Assembly (NCBI RefSeq): GCF_001676615.1
Contig: NZ_LYXZ01000047.1
Location: forward strand, 1 to 51,196
DNA length: 51,196 bases
From: Labrys sp. WJW
Lineage (GTDB): Bacteria > Pseudomonadota > Alphaproteobacteria > Rhizobiales > Labraceae
Direction: 5' to 3'
How positions within the stretch are numbered: position 1 is the stretch's first letter; every line of letters starts with the position of its first letter. Shown one piece after another: positions 44,892 through 51,196 of this stretch. The notes under the pieces were generated by a model, which saw nothing but the letters and a program-made list of their open reading frames with translations, had not been told where the DNA came from and searched no databases. A program made the position numbers and the translations under genes.

Positions 44892-45161
44892 TAGGGCGTG
44901 TCATCCATTATGGTTTCGGGCTAGACGGGAGCGATTTTGGCCGAGTGGAAGAAGCGTGAGGACGCAAGCCTTTCGGCTTGCTACGATACGCGACGCGCCA
45001 ATCGGCCAAAAGCGCCCCGCCGCCGGAGGCGGTGAGGTGAAAAATGGCCATCTGCGGCGTCGCTTCGCTTGCCAAGACACAAGTCTTGGCAGCGCTTGCT
45101 CCTCCCATCTCGCCATTTTTGACCTCATCTCGCTCCAAACCATAATGGATGACACGCCCTA
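44892..45161. mobile_element. 270-bp MITE with perfect 25-bp terminal inverted repeats
   Basis: The ends 44892-44916 and 45137-45161 are exact reverse complements; they begin TAGGGCGTGTCATCCATTAT. TA at both borders suits TA target duplication, as for IS630/Tc1-mariner or IS5-group (IS427) relatives. Inside are hairpins GCAAGCC/GGCTTGC and GCCAAGAC/GTCTTGGC and a near-inverted GAGGTGAAAAATGG / CCATTTTTGACCTC pair. It has no transposase. It sits between the second permease and the ATPase genes. Its right border gives the permease stop codon TAG; its left border ends one base before the ATPase ATG. Confidence 0.85.
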
Positions 45162-45830
45162 GATACCTCTCCAGGCGCTATGGGCCCTGAGCCTCGTCTC
45201 GTAGCGCGCCCCCAGCCAGGCTACCGTCTTGGCCGCCGCGTAGTAGAAGAGGCCGACCACGCTCCACACCACGAAGGGCTTGAGGGTACGCAAATTGAGG
45301 ATGTTGCCGACCTTGGTCAGGTCCATCACGCCGATCACCGAGATCAGCGAGGTGACCTGGAGCTGGTTGACCAGGAGCCCGGTCAGCGGCCCGATGGCGA
45401 AGGCCGTGGCCTGCGGTGCAACGACATGGCGGAGTACCTGCCAGCGCGTGAGGCCGAACACCCTGGCGGCCTCTAGCTGGTCGCGCCCGACGGCGTCGAT
45501 GGCAGCGGTGGCGATCACATAGACGAAGGCGGCGGTATTGCCTGTCAGGGTGATCGAGGCCGCCGTGACGGGCGTGACGTTGATCTTCAGGAAGGCCGGC
45601 AGGCCGAAGAAGACCAGGAAGAGCTGCACCAATACGGGCGAGTTCTTCAGCAGCTCGGTTACGGCCGTCAGGACCGGGTTCAGCCCGGGAATACGGTAGA
45701 AGCGCAGCCCGGCCAGTAAGGCCCCGAGAGCGAGCCCGGCCAGGGTGGTGCCGACGAACAGGCCGAGGGAGACGCCGAGGCCCTGTGCCAGCAGGACGAG
45801 GTCGTACGGGGTGAATTCGGTGTACCGCAT
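45159..45830 (-). CDS. Polar-amino-acid-type ABC transporter permease 2
   Basis: A 223-residue HisM/GlnP-type permease with about five membrane helices. Conserved segments are AVTELLKNSPVLVQLFLVFFGLP and the EAA loop RDQLEAARVFGLTRWQVLRHVVAPQA. MRYTEFTPYDLVLLAQG at 45830 is the start and overlaps the upstream permease stop by one base. The last codons read ...SAWRGI followed by TAG, and that TAG is the edge of the inserted MITE. The native C-terminus may therefore have been altered. Confidence 0.9.
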   Translation of the reverse strand: MRYTEFTPYDLVLLAQGLGVSLGLFVGTTLAGLALGALLAGLRFYRIPGLNPVLTAVTELLKNSPVLVQLFLVFFGLPAFLKINVTPVTAASITLTGNTAAFVYVIATAAIDAVGRDQLEAARVFGLTRWQVLRHVVAPQATAFAIGPLTGLLVNQLQVTSLISVIGVMDLTKVGNILNLRTLKPFVVWSVVGLFYYAAAKTVAWLGARYETRLRAHSAWRGI

Positions 45831-46501
45831 CAGCGCACAGGCTCCATCATGTCCCGGTTGAGGCGGCGATGGATGAGCCCGATGGCGAGCGAGATGAGGT
45901 AGGTCATGGCGGCATAGAGGACGAGCAGCGCCGCATAGACCTCGAAGGGGCGGAAGGTGTTGGAGGCCACGATCTTTGCCGTGCCGGTCAGCTCGTTCAG
46001 CGTGATGACCGAGAGGATCGAGGAGGTCAGGATCAAATTGACGAACACCGAGCCGAGCGGCCGGATCGAGGTGCGCAGGGCAATCGGCATGACGATGCGG
46101 GTGAAGATGGTGCGCTTCGACAGGCCGCTCACTTCCGCCGCCTCCAGAATGCCGGTGTCGATGGCGAGAATCCCCGAGCGGATGACGTCGGAGGCGAAGG
46201 CACCGCCCGCGATGGAGAGCGCGATCACGCCAGTAGCGAAGGCGTTGAGATAGATGCCGATCTCGGGCAGCCCATAATAGAAGAAGAAGAGCTGCACGAT
46301 GAAGGGGATGTTGCGGAAGAGATCGACATAGACGAAGGCGACCCGCCGCAACCAAGGCGAGGCCGACGTCCGCGCGATCGCCACCAGCGCCCCGCAGACG
46401 AGGCTGCCGGCCAGGGCGAGGACACAGGCCTCCAATGTCAGCAGCGCCCCTTGGGCGAGGAAGCCGACATAGGGCGTCAGGATGGCGGGATCGAAGCGCA
46501 T
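45830..46501 (-). CDS. Polar-amino-acid-type ABC transporter permease 1
   Basis: A 223-residue permease paired with permease 2. It has YVDLFRNIPFIVQLFFFYYGLPEIG near the first half and the EAA loop GILEAAEVSGLSKRTIFTRIVMPIALRTSI. The ATG at 46501 follows AAAGAAG; a GTG at 46534 is in frame but lies within the operator palindrome and is not chosen. It is the first gene of the operon permease-permease-MITE-ATPase-hydrolase-binding protein. Confidence 0.9.
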   Translation of the reverse strand: MRFDPAILTPYVGFLAQGALLTLEACVLALAGSLVCGALVAIARTSASPWLRRVAFVYVDLFRNIPFIVQLFFFYYGLPEIGIYLNAFATGVIALSIAGGAFASDVIRSGILAIDTGILEAAEVSGLSKRTIFTRIVMPIALRTSIRPLGSVFVNLILTSSILSVITLNELTGTAKIVASNTFRPFEVYAALLVLYAAMTYLISLAIGLIHRRLNRDMMEPVR

Positions 46502-46517
46502 GCCCGCTTCTTTGCTA

Positions 46518-46535
46518 AGTGAAACCGGTTTCACT
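46518..46535. promoter_or_regulatory. LacI-type operator, perfect 18-bp palindrome
   Basis: AGTGAAACCGGTTTCACT is fully symmetrical around a central CG, the classical form of LacI/GalR-family operators. It lies 17-34 bases before the first permease start codon, in the promoter or leader zone of the importer-hydrolase operon. The LacI-type gene at 41273, just past the end of this operon, is the best candidate regulator. Confidence 0.75.
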
Positions 46536-46619
46536 CTGGGTTACGAACCAGGACAAGTCAAGCGGGCGAGGGTTATCCAGCACGACGGTCGCGTTTGCAT
46601 GAAGAAGCGCCAGATGCAC

Positions 46620-46705
46620 GGGCAAGATGCCCGCGCGCCTGGAACGCGTCTTCTGGACAAGCCTTGCCTGCCTAGGGAAGGAAAGAGGCGGGCGGGGACG
46701 CCCGC
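46620..46705. terminator. Hairpins downstream of the RbsB-like gene
   Basis: GGGCAAGATGCCC (46620-46632) and GCGGGCG-GGGA-CGCCCGC (46688-46705) form two stems just after the stop of the leftward RbsB-like gene. They may terminate it before the next operon; no clear T-run follows. Confidence 0.45.
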
Positions 46706-46719
46706 ACTCCCGGGTAGCT

Positions 46720-47676
46720 TCAGCGGGCAGCTTCCCAGCCCTTGTAGTTCGCCAGGTTCTCGCTGGTGATCAGCACGGGATCGAGCAGAATGACGTTCGG
46801 ATCCGGCTTCTTGCCATCGATAATCCCGGCCGCCAGCTCCAGAGACTTGCCGGCCATGGCGTAGGGATCCTGCGACGCAGACGCCTTGATCATCGAGGTG
46901 CCGCTCTTGAGCTGGACCTCGATATCCGGCGCACCGTCGACGCTGGTGATGAAGAATTCGCTGCGGTTGAGCTGCTTGGCGGCGAGTTCGACGCCGATGG
47001 CAGTCGGATCGTTGATCGCGAAGACGGCATCGACCTTCTGGAAGCGGGTGAGCAGGCTCTGCGCCACCGCGAGGCCACCGTCACGCGAACCCTTGGCATC
47101 CTGGTCGTCGGAGAGAATCTTGATGTCGGGGTTCTTGGCGAACACCTCCTTGCAGCCCTTGACGCGATCGGTCACCGAAGAGACCTGCGGCCCGTTGACG
47201 ATCAGCACGCTGCCTTTGCCCTTGAGCTGGTCGACGATGTACTGGCAGGCTTCGGAACCCGCCTTGACGTTGTCGGTCATCACGGTGACGTCGGCGCCAG
47301 CCGCCCCGACGTCGAAGGCCGCCACCACGATGCCGGCAGCCTGGGCCTTCTTCACGGCCGGCAGGATCGCCTGCGGATCGACGGCATTGAGCATGATGAC
47401 GTTCACGCCGGCGGCGATGAAATTGTCGATCTGGGTGAATTGTTTGTTGAGGTCGTAATCGGAGGAGACCGACGTGACTTCGGCGTTGGGATTGATGGCC
47501 TTGGCCTTGTCGGTGATGCCCTTGATCGTGGCGACGAAGAAGGGATTGCCGAGCGAACCGACCGAAATGCCGACCTTCTTCAGGCTCTGGGCCGATGCCG
47601 GGCCGGCAAGCCCCAGCGCCAGGGCCATGGCGGCCCCCGTCAGCGCGGCGCCTGCAATGCGACGTGAAAACTTCAT
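46720..47676 (-). CDS. RbsB-like sugar ABC substrate-binding protein (orphan)
   Basis: A 318-residue type I periplasmic binding protein. The signal MKFSRRIAGAALTGAAMALALGLAGPASA is followed by LKKVGISVGSLGNPFFVATIKGI, the ribose/allose-type start. DNFIAAGVNVIMLNAVDPQAI, VAAFDVGAAGADVTVMTDN and VFAINDPTAIGVELA are ligand-region blocks. No matching ATPase or permease is adjacent, so it either uses a distant transporter or serves as a sensor. It is encoded immediately upstream of the LacI-type operator of the amino-acid-type importer. Confidence 0.9.
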   Translation of the reverse strand: MKFSRRIAGAALTGAAMALALGLAGPASAQSLKKVGISVGSLGNPFFVATIKGITDKAKAINPNAEVTSVSSDYDLNKQFTQIDNFIAAGVNVIMLNAVDPQAILPAVKKAQAAGIVVAAFDVGAAGADVTVMTDNVKAGSEACQYIVDQLKGKGSVLIVNGPQVSSVTDRVKGCKEVFAKNPDIKILSDDQDAKGSRDGGLAVAQSLLTRFQKVDAVFAINDPTAIGVELAAKQLNRSEFFITSVDGAPDIEVQLKSGTSMIKASASQDPYAMAGKSLELAAGIIDGKKPDPNVILLDPVLITSENLANYKGWEAAR

Positions 47677-47829
47677 ATGGCTCTCCTCTGGAAACCCTTC
47701 CTCCTCCTGCGGCCTCTGAACCGTCAGGGAGGCAAAAGGTCCGGGAGCACCGGTCCAAAGTCAAGTGAACCTGCGGGCTGGACAGCGAAATAATCGGACA
47801 AATGCGAGACCGAGCCGCCAGCGCCGGCT

Positions 47830-47850
47830 GCGGGGCCGCGGAGGCCCCGC
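47830..47850. terminator. GC hairpin downstream of the OmpA-like gene
   Basis: GCGGGGCC-GCGGA-GGCCCCGC forms a perfect 8-bp stem 7 bases after the stop of the leftward OmpA-like gene. No T-run is present. Confidence 0.45.
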
Positions 47851-47856
47851 CCTCCG

Positions 47857-48759
47857 TCACTTCACCTGGTATTCCACCCGGCGATCGAAGGAATAGAGGT
47901 CGTCGCGGCTGTATTTGGAGCGGTCGTCGGCCGCGAAGGGATCGCGGGCACCGCGCCCCTCCACTCGGATCACCAGGGTCAGGCCGCGATGGCGCAGGGC
48001 CTCGGCCACGGTCTGTGCCCGGGCCCGCGACAGGCCCATATTGTATTGGGGATCGCCGCGCTCGTCGGTGTGGCCGGTCAGGATCACCGAGCCGGCGCTC
48101 TGGGTCTTGAGGAAATTGAAGAGGTCGTCCACGGCCTTGTCGCCGTCCGGCGTCAGCACCGCCTCATTGGTGTTGAAGCGGATCGGCACCGGCACGGACA
48201 CCGCGGTGAAATTGCGGAAGGTCGGCACCATCACGCCTTCGGCCTGGCCCCGTACCCCGCGCGAGGAAATATAACTGGGCGCGAGCGACTTGGCCTGATA
48301 GGCGCGCTTGGCCAGATATTCCTCGATCTCGCGCGGTGGCGCCTTGGGCACGTCCTTGACATTGCGGATGTCGTTGATGGCTGCCTCATAGGCCTCCACA
48401 GCGGCCGGATAGTCCTTGCCGTCATATTTGACGTCACCCAGCGCCATCGCCACCTGCCAGGGCCGGGCGATCGCCGCCGCGCTGGCGACGGCCTGCGGAC
48501 TGTAGCCTCCGCTCGCCTGTTCGCCGCCGAGCAGGACGGCAAGGGCGATCGAGCGGCGCGCCTTGGCGACATAGGCGCTGTCGCAGGTCGTGTCCTTGGC
48601 GATCGCATCCGCCAGCGCCGGCAGGGCATCCGCCTTGCCGGCCCCGATCGCCGCCTTCACCTGCGCATCCAGGCTGGCACAATCGGCCAGGGCTGCGCTT
48701 GCCGCCGCTAGGCCGATGGCCGTGGCGGCGCTGAGCTTCAGGATGAAGGAGACGCCCAT
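47857..48759 (-). CDS. OmpA-family periplasmic/outer-membrane protein
   Basis: A 300-residue exported protein. The signal peptide MGVSFILKLSAATAIGLAAASAALA is followed by a helical, alanine-rich region with TPR-like spacing (about residues 27-150). The C-terminal OmpA domain (about 195-300) has PIRFNTNEAVLTPDGDKAVDDLFNFLK and GHTDERGDPQYNMGLSRARAQTVAEAL, the peptidoglycan-binding core. GGGAGGTGAGG precedes the ATG at 48759; it lies directly behind the cytochrome-like gene stop, so the two are co-transcribed and probably work together at the cell wall. Confidence 0.88.
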   Translation of the reverse strand: MGVSFILKLSAATAIGLAAASAALADCASLDAQVKAAIGAGKADALPALADAIAKDTTCDSAYVAKARRSIALAVLLGGEQASGGYSPQAVASAAAIARPWQVAMALGDVKYDGKDYPAAVEAYEAAINDIRNVKDVPKAPPREIEEYLAKRAYQAKSLAPSYISSRGVRGQAEGVMVPTFRNFTAVSVPVPIRFNTNEAVLTPDGDKAVDDLFNFLKTQSAGSVILTGHTDERGDPQYNMGLSRARAQTVAEALRHRGLTLVIRVEGRGARDPFAADDRSKYSRDDLYSFDRRVEYQVK

Positions 48760-48770
48760 CCTCACCTCCC

Positions 48771-51196
48771 TCAACGCACCGGGATCACGATGGCGGTGGA
48801 CGCGACCGACTGCTTGGCGGCGTCGGGAGCGCCGGGGGCCACCTTGTTGCCCAGGGCCTGCTGGATCTTGGCGAACTGGGCCTGCTTGCGGCTGTCATTG
48901 TCGAGGCCGGAGGCTTGCTGGCGGTCCTCATTGGCTTCGACGATGATCTGGCGGGTCAGGCCCTGCTCGAAATTGGGGATCGAGGCAAAGCTGTTGGCCA
49001 CCGGATCGACCGTCGTGCCGGCGATGCTGCGCGTCGCATTGCCCACGCGGCAGACCGCCACCACCTTCTCCTGGCCGGGATCGCGCAGCTTGAAGGCGAA
49101 TTTCGAGCCGGAACCGCCGAGCACCACACGCTCTCCCGCCCGGACCGCATTCTCGGTCTGGAACTTGTTGGGGAAGATGATGGTGCCCGTGCCCATCTTG
49201 TCGACGTTCACCACGAAGAGGTTGCAGTCACGGGTGGAGATCACCTGCAGCACCGCCTTGTCGCCGATGTTATAGGCGCTCTTGTCCGAGGTCAGCTGTA
49301 GATCGAAGGAACCGCCGGATGCCGGCTTGTCGATCGGGGGCGCCACGGCCTGAGCGCCTTCGAGCTTGGAGGTATCGAGTACGCGATCCTCGGTGGCCCC
49401 CTCCACGAATTTCAGGAAGAGCTGCTCGAACTGGTCGCGCGGCACGATACCCTGCTCCAGGCGACGCATCAGGGCGATGGCTTCGGGGCCGGCGTCGATG
49501 AAGCGCTGCTTGAACTCTTCCGGCGGATAGCCGTATTCGGCTGCCGCGCGGCGCAGCGAGAGGTCGTCCTCATAGCGCTTGAACAAAGCGTTGGTCATCT
49601 CGACGCCGGCCAGCTTCAGCGTCGGGTCGAGGCCGGCCCGCTTCATCGCGGAGTTGAAGCGCTGGAAGTCGTCCTCGATGATCGCATCCATCTTGGCATT
49701 GTCGGGATAGAGCGAGGCGACGGTATCGCGGATGTCCTTGGAGAAGGAACGGTCGGCGGTCACCGCCTTGCGCACCTCGTCCTTGGCCTTGCGCATGCCC
49801 TGGTCGTGGCAGCCCATGCAGGAAATGCCATTGGTGACCGAAAGGTCGCGCCGCGAGGGATCGCGCACGATCTGCGTCGGTCCCTTGTCGAGGCGCTCGC
49901 CGTTGGACTTGTTGAGATAATAGCCCTGGAAGCCGTTGGGCAGGGAGAAGATGCTCTCACCGCCGTCATGATGGAAGCCGTTGGCGATACCGTCCTGCTC
50001 CGGACCCAGCGGATGCAGGAACAGGCTCTGCTTGCCCTTCGAACCGGCGAAGTCATAAGAGGTCCAGAAATAGCCGGTGCTGATCGGATGACGCTCGATC
50101 AGGCGGTTGTTCTGCGACACGCCCGATTTCTGGAAGCCGGCGCGCTGGGCGATGAACTTGTTGATGTTGTCGGCCATCGGCACGCCCAGCTTGTCGGTCA
50201 GGCCGGGGAAGTCGTTGGGCAGCTGCAGCAGCGTATCATAGAGCGGGGGCTGGGACGCGGTGAAGGCGAACCAGTCGCCGCGCACATAAGGCAGCTCGGT
50301 GTTGGTCTGCTGGGCGATGAAGTCGTAGGCCCGCACATCCGGCTTGGCGGCGTAGGGATAATTGGCAAGCACCGTATTCCAGTCGCTTTCCTGCCAGCCG
50401 AGGTCCTCGAGATTGATTCCCACGATGGTCTTGGCTTCGTCGACGGTGGCGAGCTTCACCACGTCGGAGCGGCGGCCGAGACCGTTGATCAGCTTGACCA
50501 GGCCCTGGCGATAGACGTTCATCGCCTCGTCGCTGGCGCAGGCATTGTAGAGATTGGTCAGCGTGAAATAGCGCATGCCGCGCACGCGGTGATCGTCCTG
50601 CTTCTGCAGGTCGGCCGAGATCGCGGCGACGATGTCTTCGGAGGTGACGAATTTGCGCCCGGTGCAGGCGGCGGCCTCCTGGTCGCCGGTGGCCTTGATC
50701 CAGGTGCGCAAGGCCTCGATATCCGCCGTCGTGACTTCCGGTTTCGTGGTGTCGAACTCGTAGTTCACGTCATACGGCATCTCCTTGTTGAGCACCTGCT
50801 GGAACAGCTTGGAGCCCTCGGGATTGCCGGCCTGAACGAGGTGCGGATCCGCGGCGATCTCGTCCAGATGCAGGATATTGCCGAAATTCTTGGCCGGCTT
50901 CTCGCGGTTGAGCATGCCGTTCTGGTGGCAGCGCGAGCAATGCTTGTCCAGGACGTCGAAGGCGGCCTTGGCCACCGGATCGCTGGGCACCTTGATGTCG
51001 GCGGGAATGCCTGCGGCTGCGGCCGGTGCGGGTGCAGGCGCAGGTGCCGCCGGGGCGGGAGCCGCCGCCGGTGTCGGTGCCGGGGCAGGCGCCGGCTCTG
51101 GAGCCGGTGCGGCAGCAGGCGCGGGAGCCGGTGAGGCAGGTGCAGGAGCGGGAGATGCTGCCGGAGCGGTGGTGGGAGTGGGAGCGGGAGCCGGGG
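48771..51196 (-). CDS. Large c-type-cytochrome-like protein with DUF4384-like domain (N-terminus beyond window)
   Basis: At least 808 residues; the frame is open to the right edge, so the start is outside. The visible N-terminal part is a long Pro/Ala-rich linker (about 55 residues). A heme-binding CSRCH follows and then, about 390 residues later, CMGCH in NGISCMGCHDQGM; both are CxxCH sites. Between them is a conserved domain with NRLIERHPISTGYFWTSYDF and HHDGGESIFSLPNGFQGYYL. The C-terminal part (FDLQLTSDKSAYNIGDKAVLQVIST...IIFPNKFQ) resembles DUF4384. A GTG inside the frame at 50990 is not the real start. Function is unknown; periplasmic, possibly redox. It is paired with the OmpA-like gene. 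Confidence 0.78.
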   Translation of the reverse strand, partial: PAPAPTPTTAPAASPAPAPASPAPAPAAAPAPEPAPAPAPTPAAAPAPAAPAPAPAPAAAAGIPADIKVPSDPVAKAAFDVLDKHCSRCHQNGMLNREKPAKNFGNILHLDEIAADPHLVQAGNPEGSKLFQQVLNKEMPYDVNYEFDTTKPEVTTADIEALRTWIKATGDQEAAACTGRKFVTSEDIVAAISADLQKQDDHRVRGMRYFTLTNLYNACASDEAMNVYRQGLVKLINGLGRRSDVVKLATVDEAKTIVGINLEDLGWQESDWNTVLANYPYAAKPDVRAYDFIAQQTNTELPYVRGDWFAFTASQPPLYDTLLQLPNDFPGLTDKLGVPMADNINKFIAQRAGFQKSGVSQNNRLIERHPISTGYFWTSYDFAGSKGKQSLFLHPLGPEQDGIANGFHHDGGESIFSLPNGFQGYYLNKSNGERLDKGPTQIVRDPSRRDLSVTNGISCMGCHDQGMRKAKDEVRKAVTADRSFSKDIRDTVASLYPDNAKMDAIIEDDFQRFNSAMKRAGLDPTLKLAGVEMTNALFKRYEDDLSLRRAAAEYGYPPEEFKQRFIDAGPEAIALMRRLEQGIVPRDQFEQLFLKFVEGATEDRVLDTSKLEGAQAVAPPIDKPASGGSFDLQLTSDKSAYNIGDKAVLQVISTRDCNLFVVNVDKMGTGTIIFPNKFQTENAVRAGERVVLGGSGSKFAFKLRDPGQEKVVAVCRVGNATRSIAGTTVDPVANSFASIPNFEQGLTRQIIVEANEDRQQASGLDNDSRKQAQFAKIQQALGNKVAPGAPDAAKQSVASTAIVIPVR

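Noticed and set aside
46502..46534. GTG start for permease 1 that would add 11 residues (MKPVSLSKEAG)
   Set aside because: It lies within the operator palindrome and lacks a ribosome-binding site; ATG 46501 has one.

Overview
The window is GC-rich chromosomal DNA from an alphaproteobacterium, most likely a member of the Hyphomicrobiales (Rhizobiales). The signs are the mdh-sucC pair, the rpmH-rnpA-yidC-engB order, UgpC/MsmK-type and polar-amino-acid ABC operons, and many intergenic palindromes of rhizobial style. Labrys or a Xanthobacteraceae relative would fit, but the genus cannot be fixed from the sequence alone. No phage, plasmid, CRISPR, tRNA or rRNA was seen.

Layout. 1-3 kb: sucC (partial) and mdh on the minus strand, then rph-rdgB on the plus strand. 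3-10.3 kb: a LysR gene divergent from a nitronate monooxygenase gene, a glutamine-amidotransferase-like protein, an endonuclease/exonuclease/phosphatase-family protein, and an orphan AceE-like ThDP enzyme divergent from an Lrp/AsnC regulator. 10.4-14.1 kb: the coupled cluster rpmH, rnpA, yidC, engB and a DUF423 gene, read leftward, with a run of strong hairpins between rpmH and rnpA. 14.5-19.2 kb: a YjdM/PhnA-like gene, a small ORF, hrpB and an O-antigen-ligase-like membrane protein. 19.4-28.7 kb: an aminotransferase, hslV, a small lipoprotein, a small membrane protein, a four-gene sugar ABC importer, and hslU; the importer separates hslV from hslU. 28.9-36.3 kb: a MetQ-like binding protein, a large exported caspase-like protein, a class II aldolase, a C-terminally extended IF-1 and a DEAD-box helicase. 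36.8-39.2 kb: a small ORF, a TPR protein and a PiT phosphate transporter. 39.4-46.5 kb: cutC, a ROK sugar kinase, a LacI regulator, and a polar amino-acid-type ABC operon that contains a glycosylasparaginase-family hydrolase. 46.7-51.2 kb: an RbsB-like binding protein, an OmpA-like protein and a large c-type-cytochrome-like protein that runs off the right edge.

How the genes may work together. The most coherent candidate system lies at 39.4-46.5 kb. An importer, a hydrolase related to N4-(beta-N-acetylglucosaminyl)-L-asparaginase, a ROK kinase of the GlcNAc/ManNAc-kinase type, CutC and a LacI regulator would together take up and dismantle glycosyl-asparagine from degraded glycoproteins. A perfect 18-bp LacI-type palindrome stands in front of the importer operon. 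This pathway is inferred from gene families and context, not shown.

The non-coding DNA is unusually structured. A dispersed two-hairpin element has five copies with compensatory stem changes. A 270-bp MITE with perfect 25-bp terminal inverted repeats sits exactly at a gene junction and supplies the stop codon of the upstream gene. A second family of CCCTCA...TGAGGG inverted elements has three to four copies, and several convergent gene pairs are separated by long perfect palindromes.
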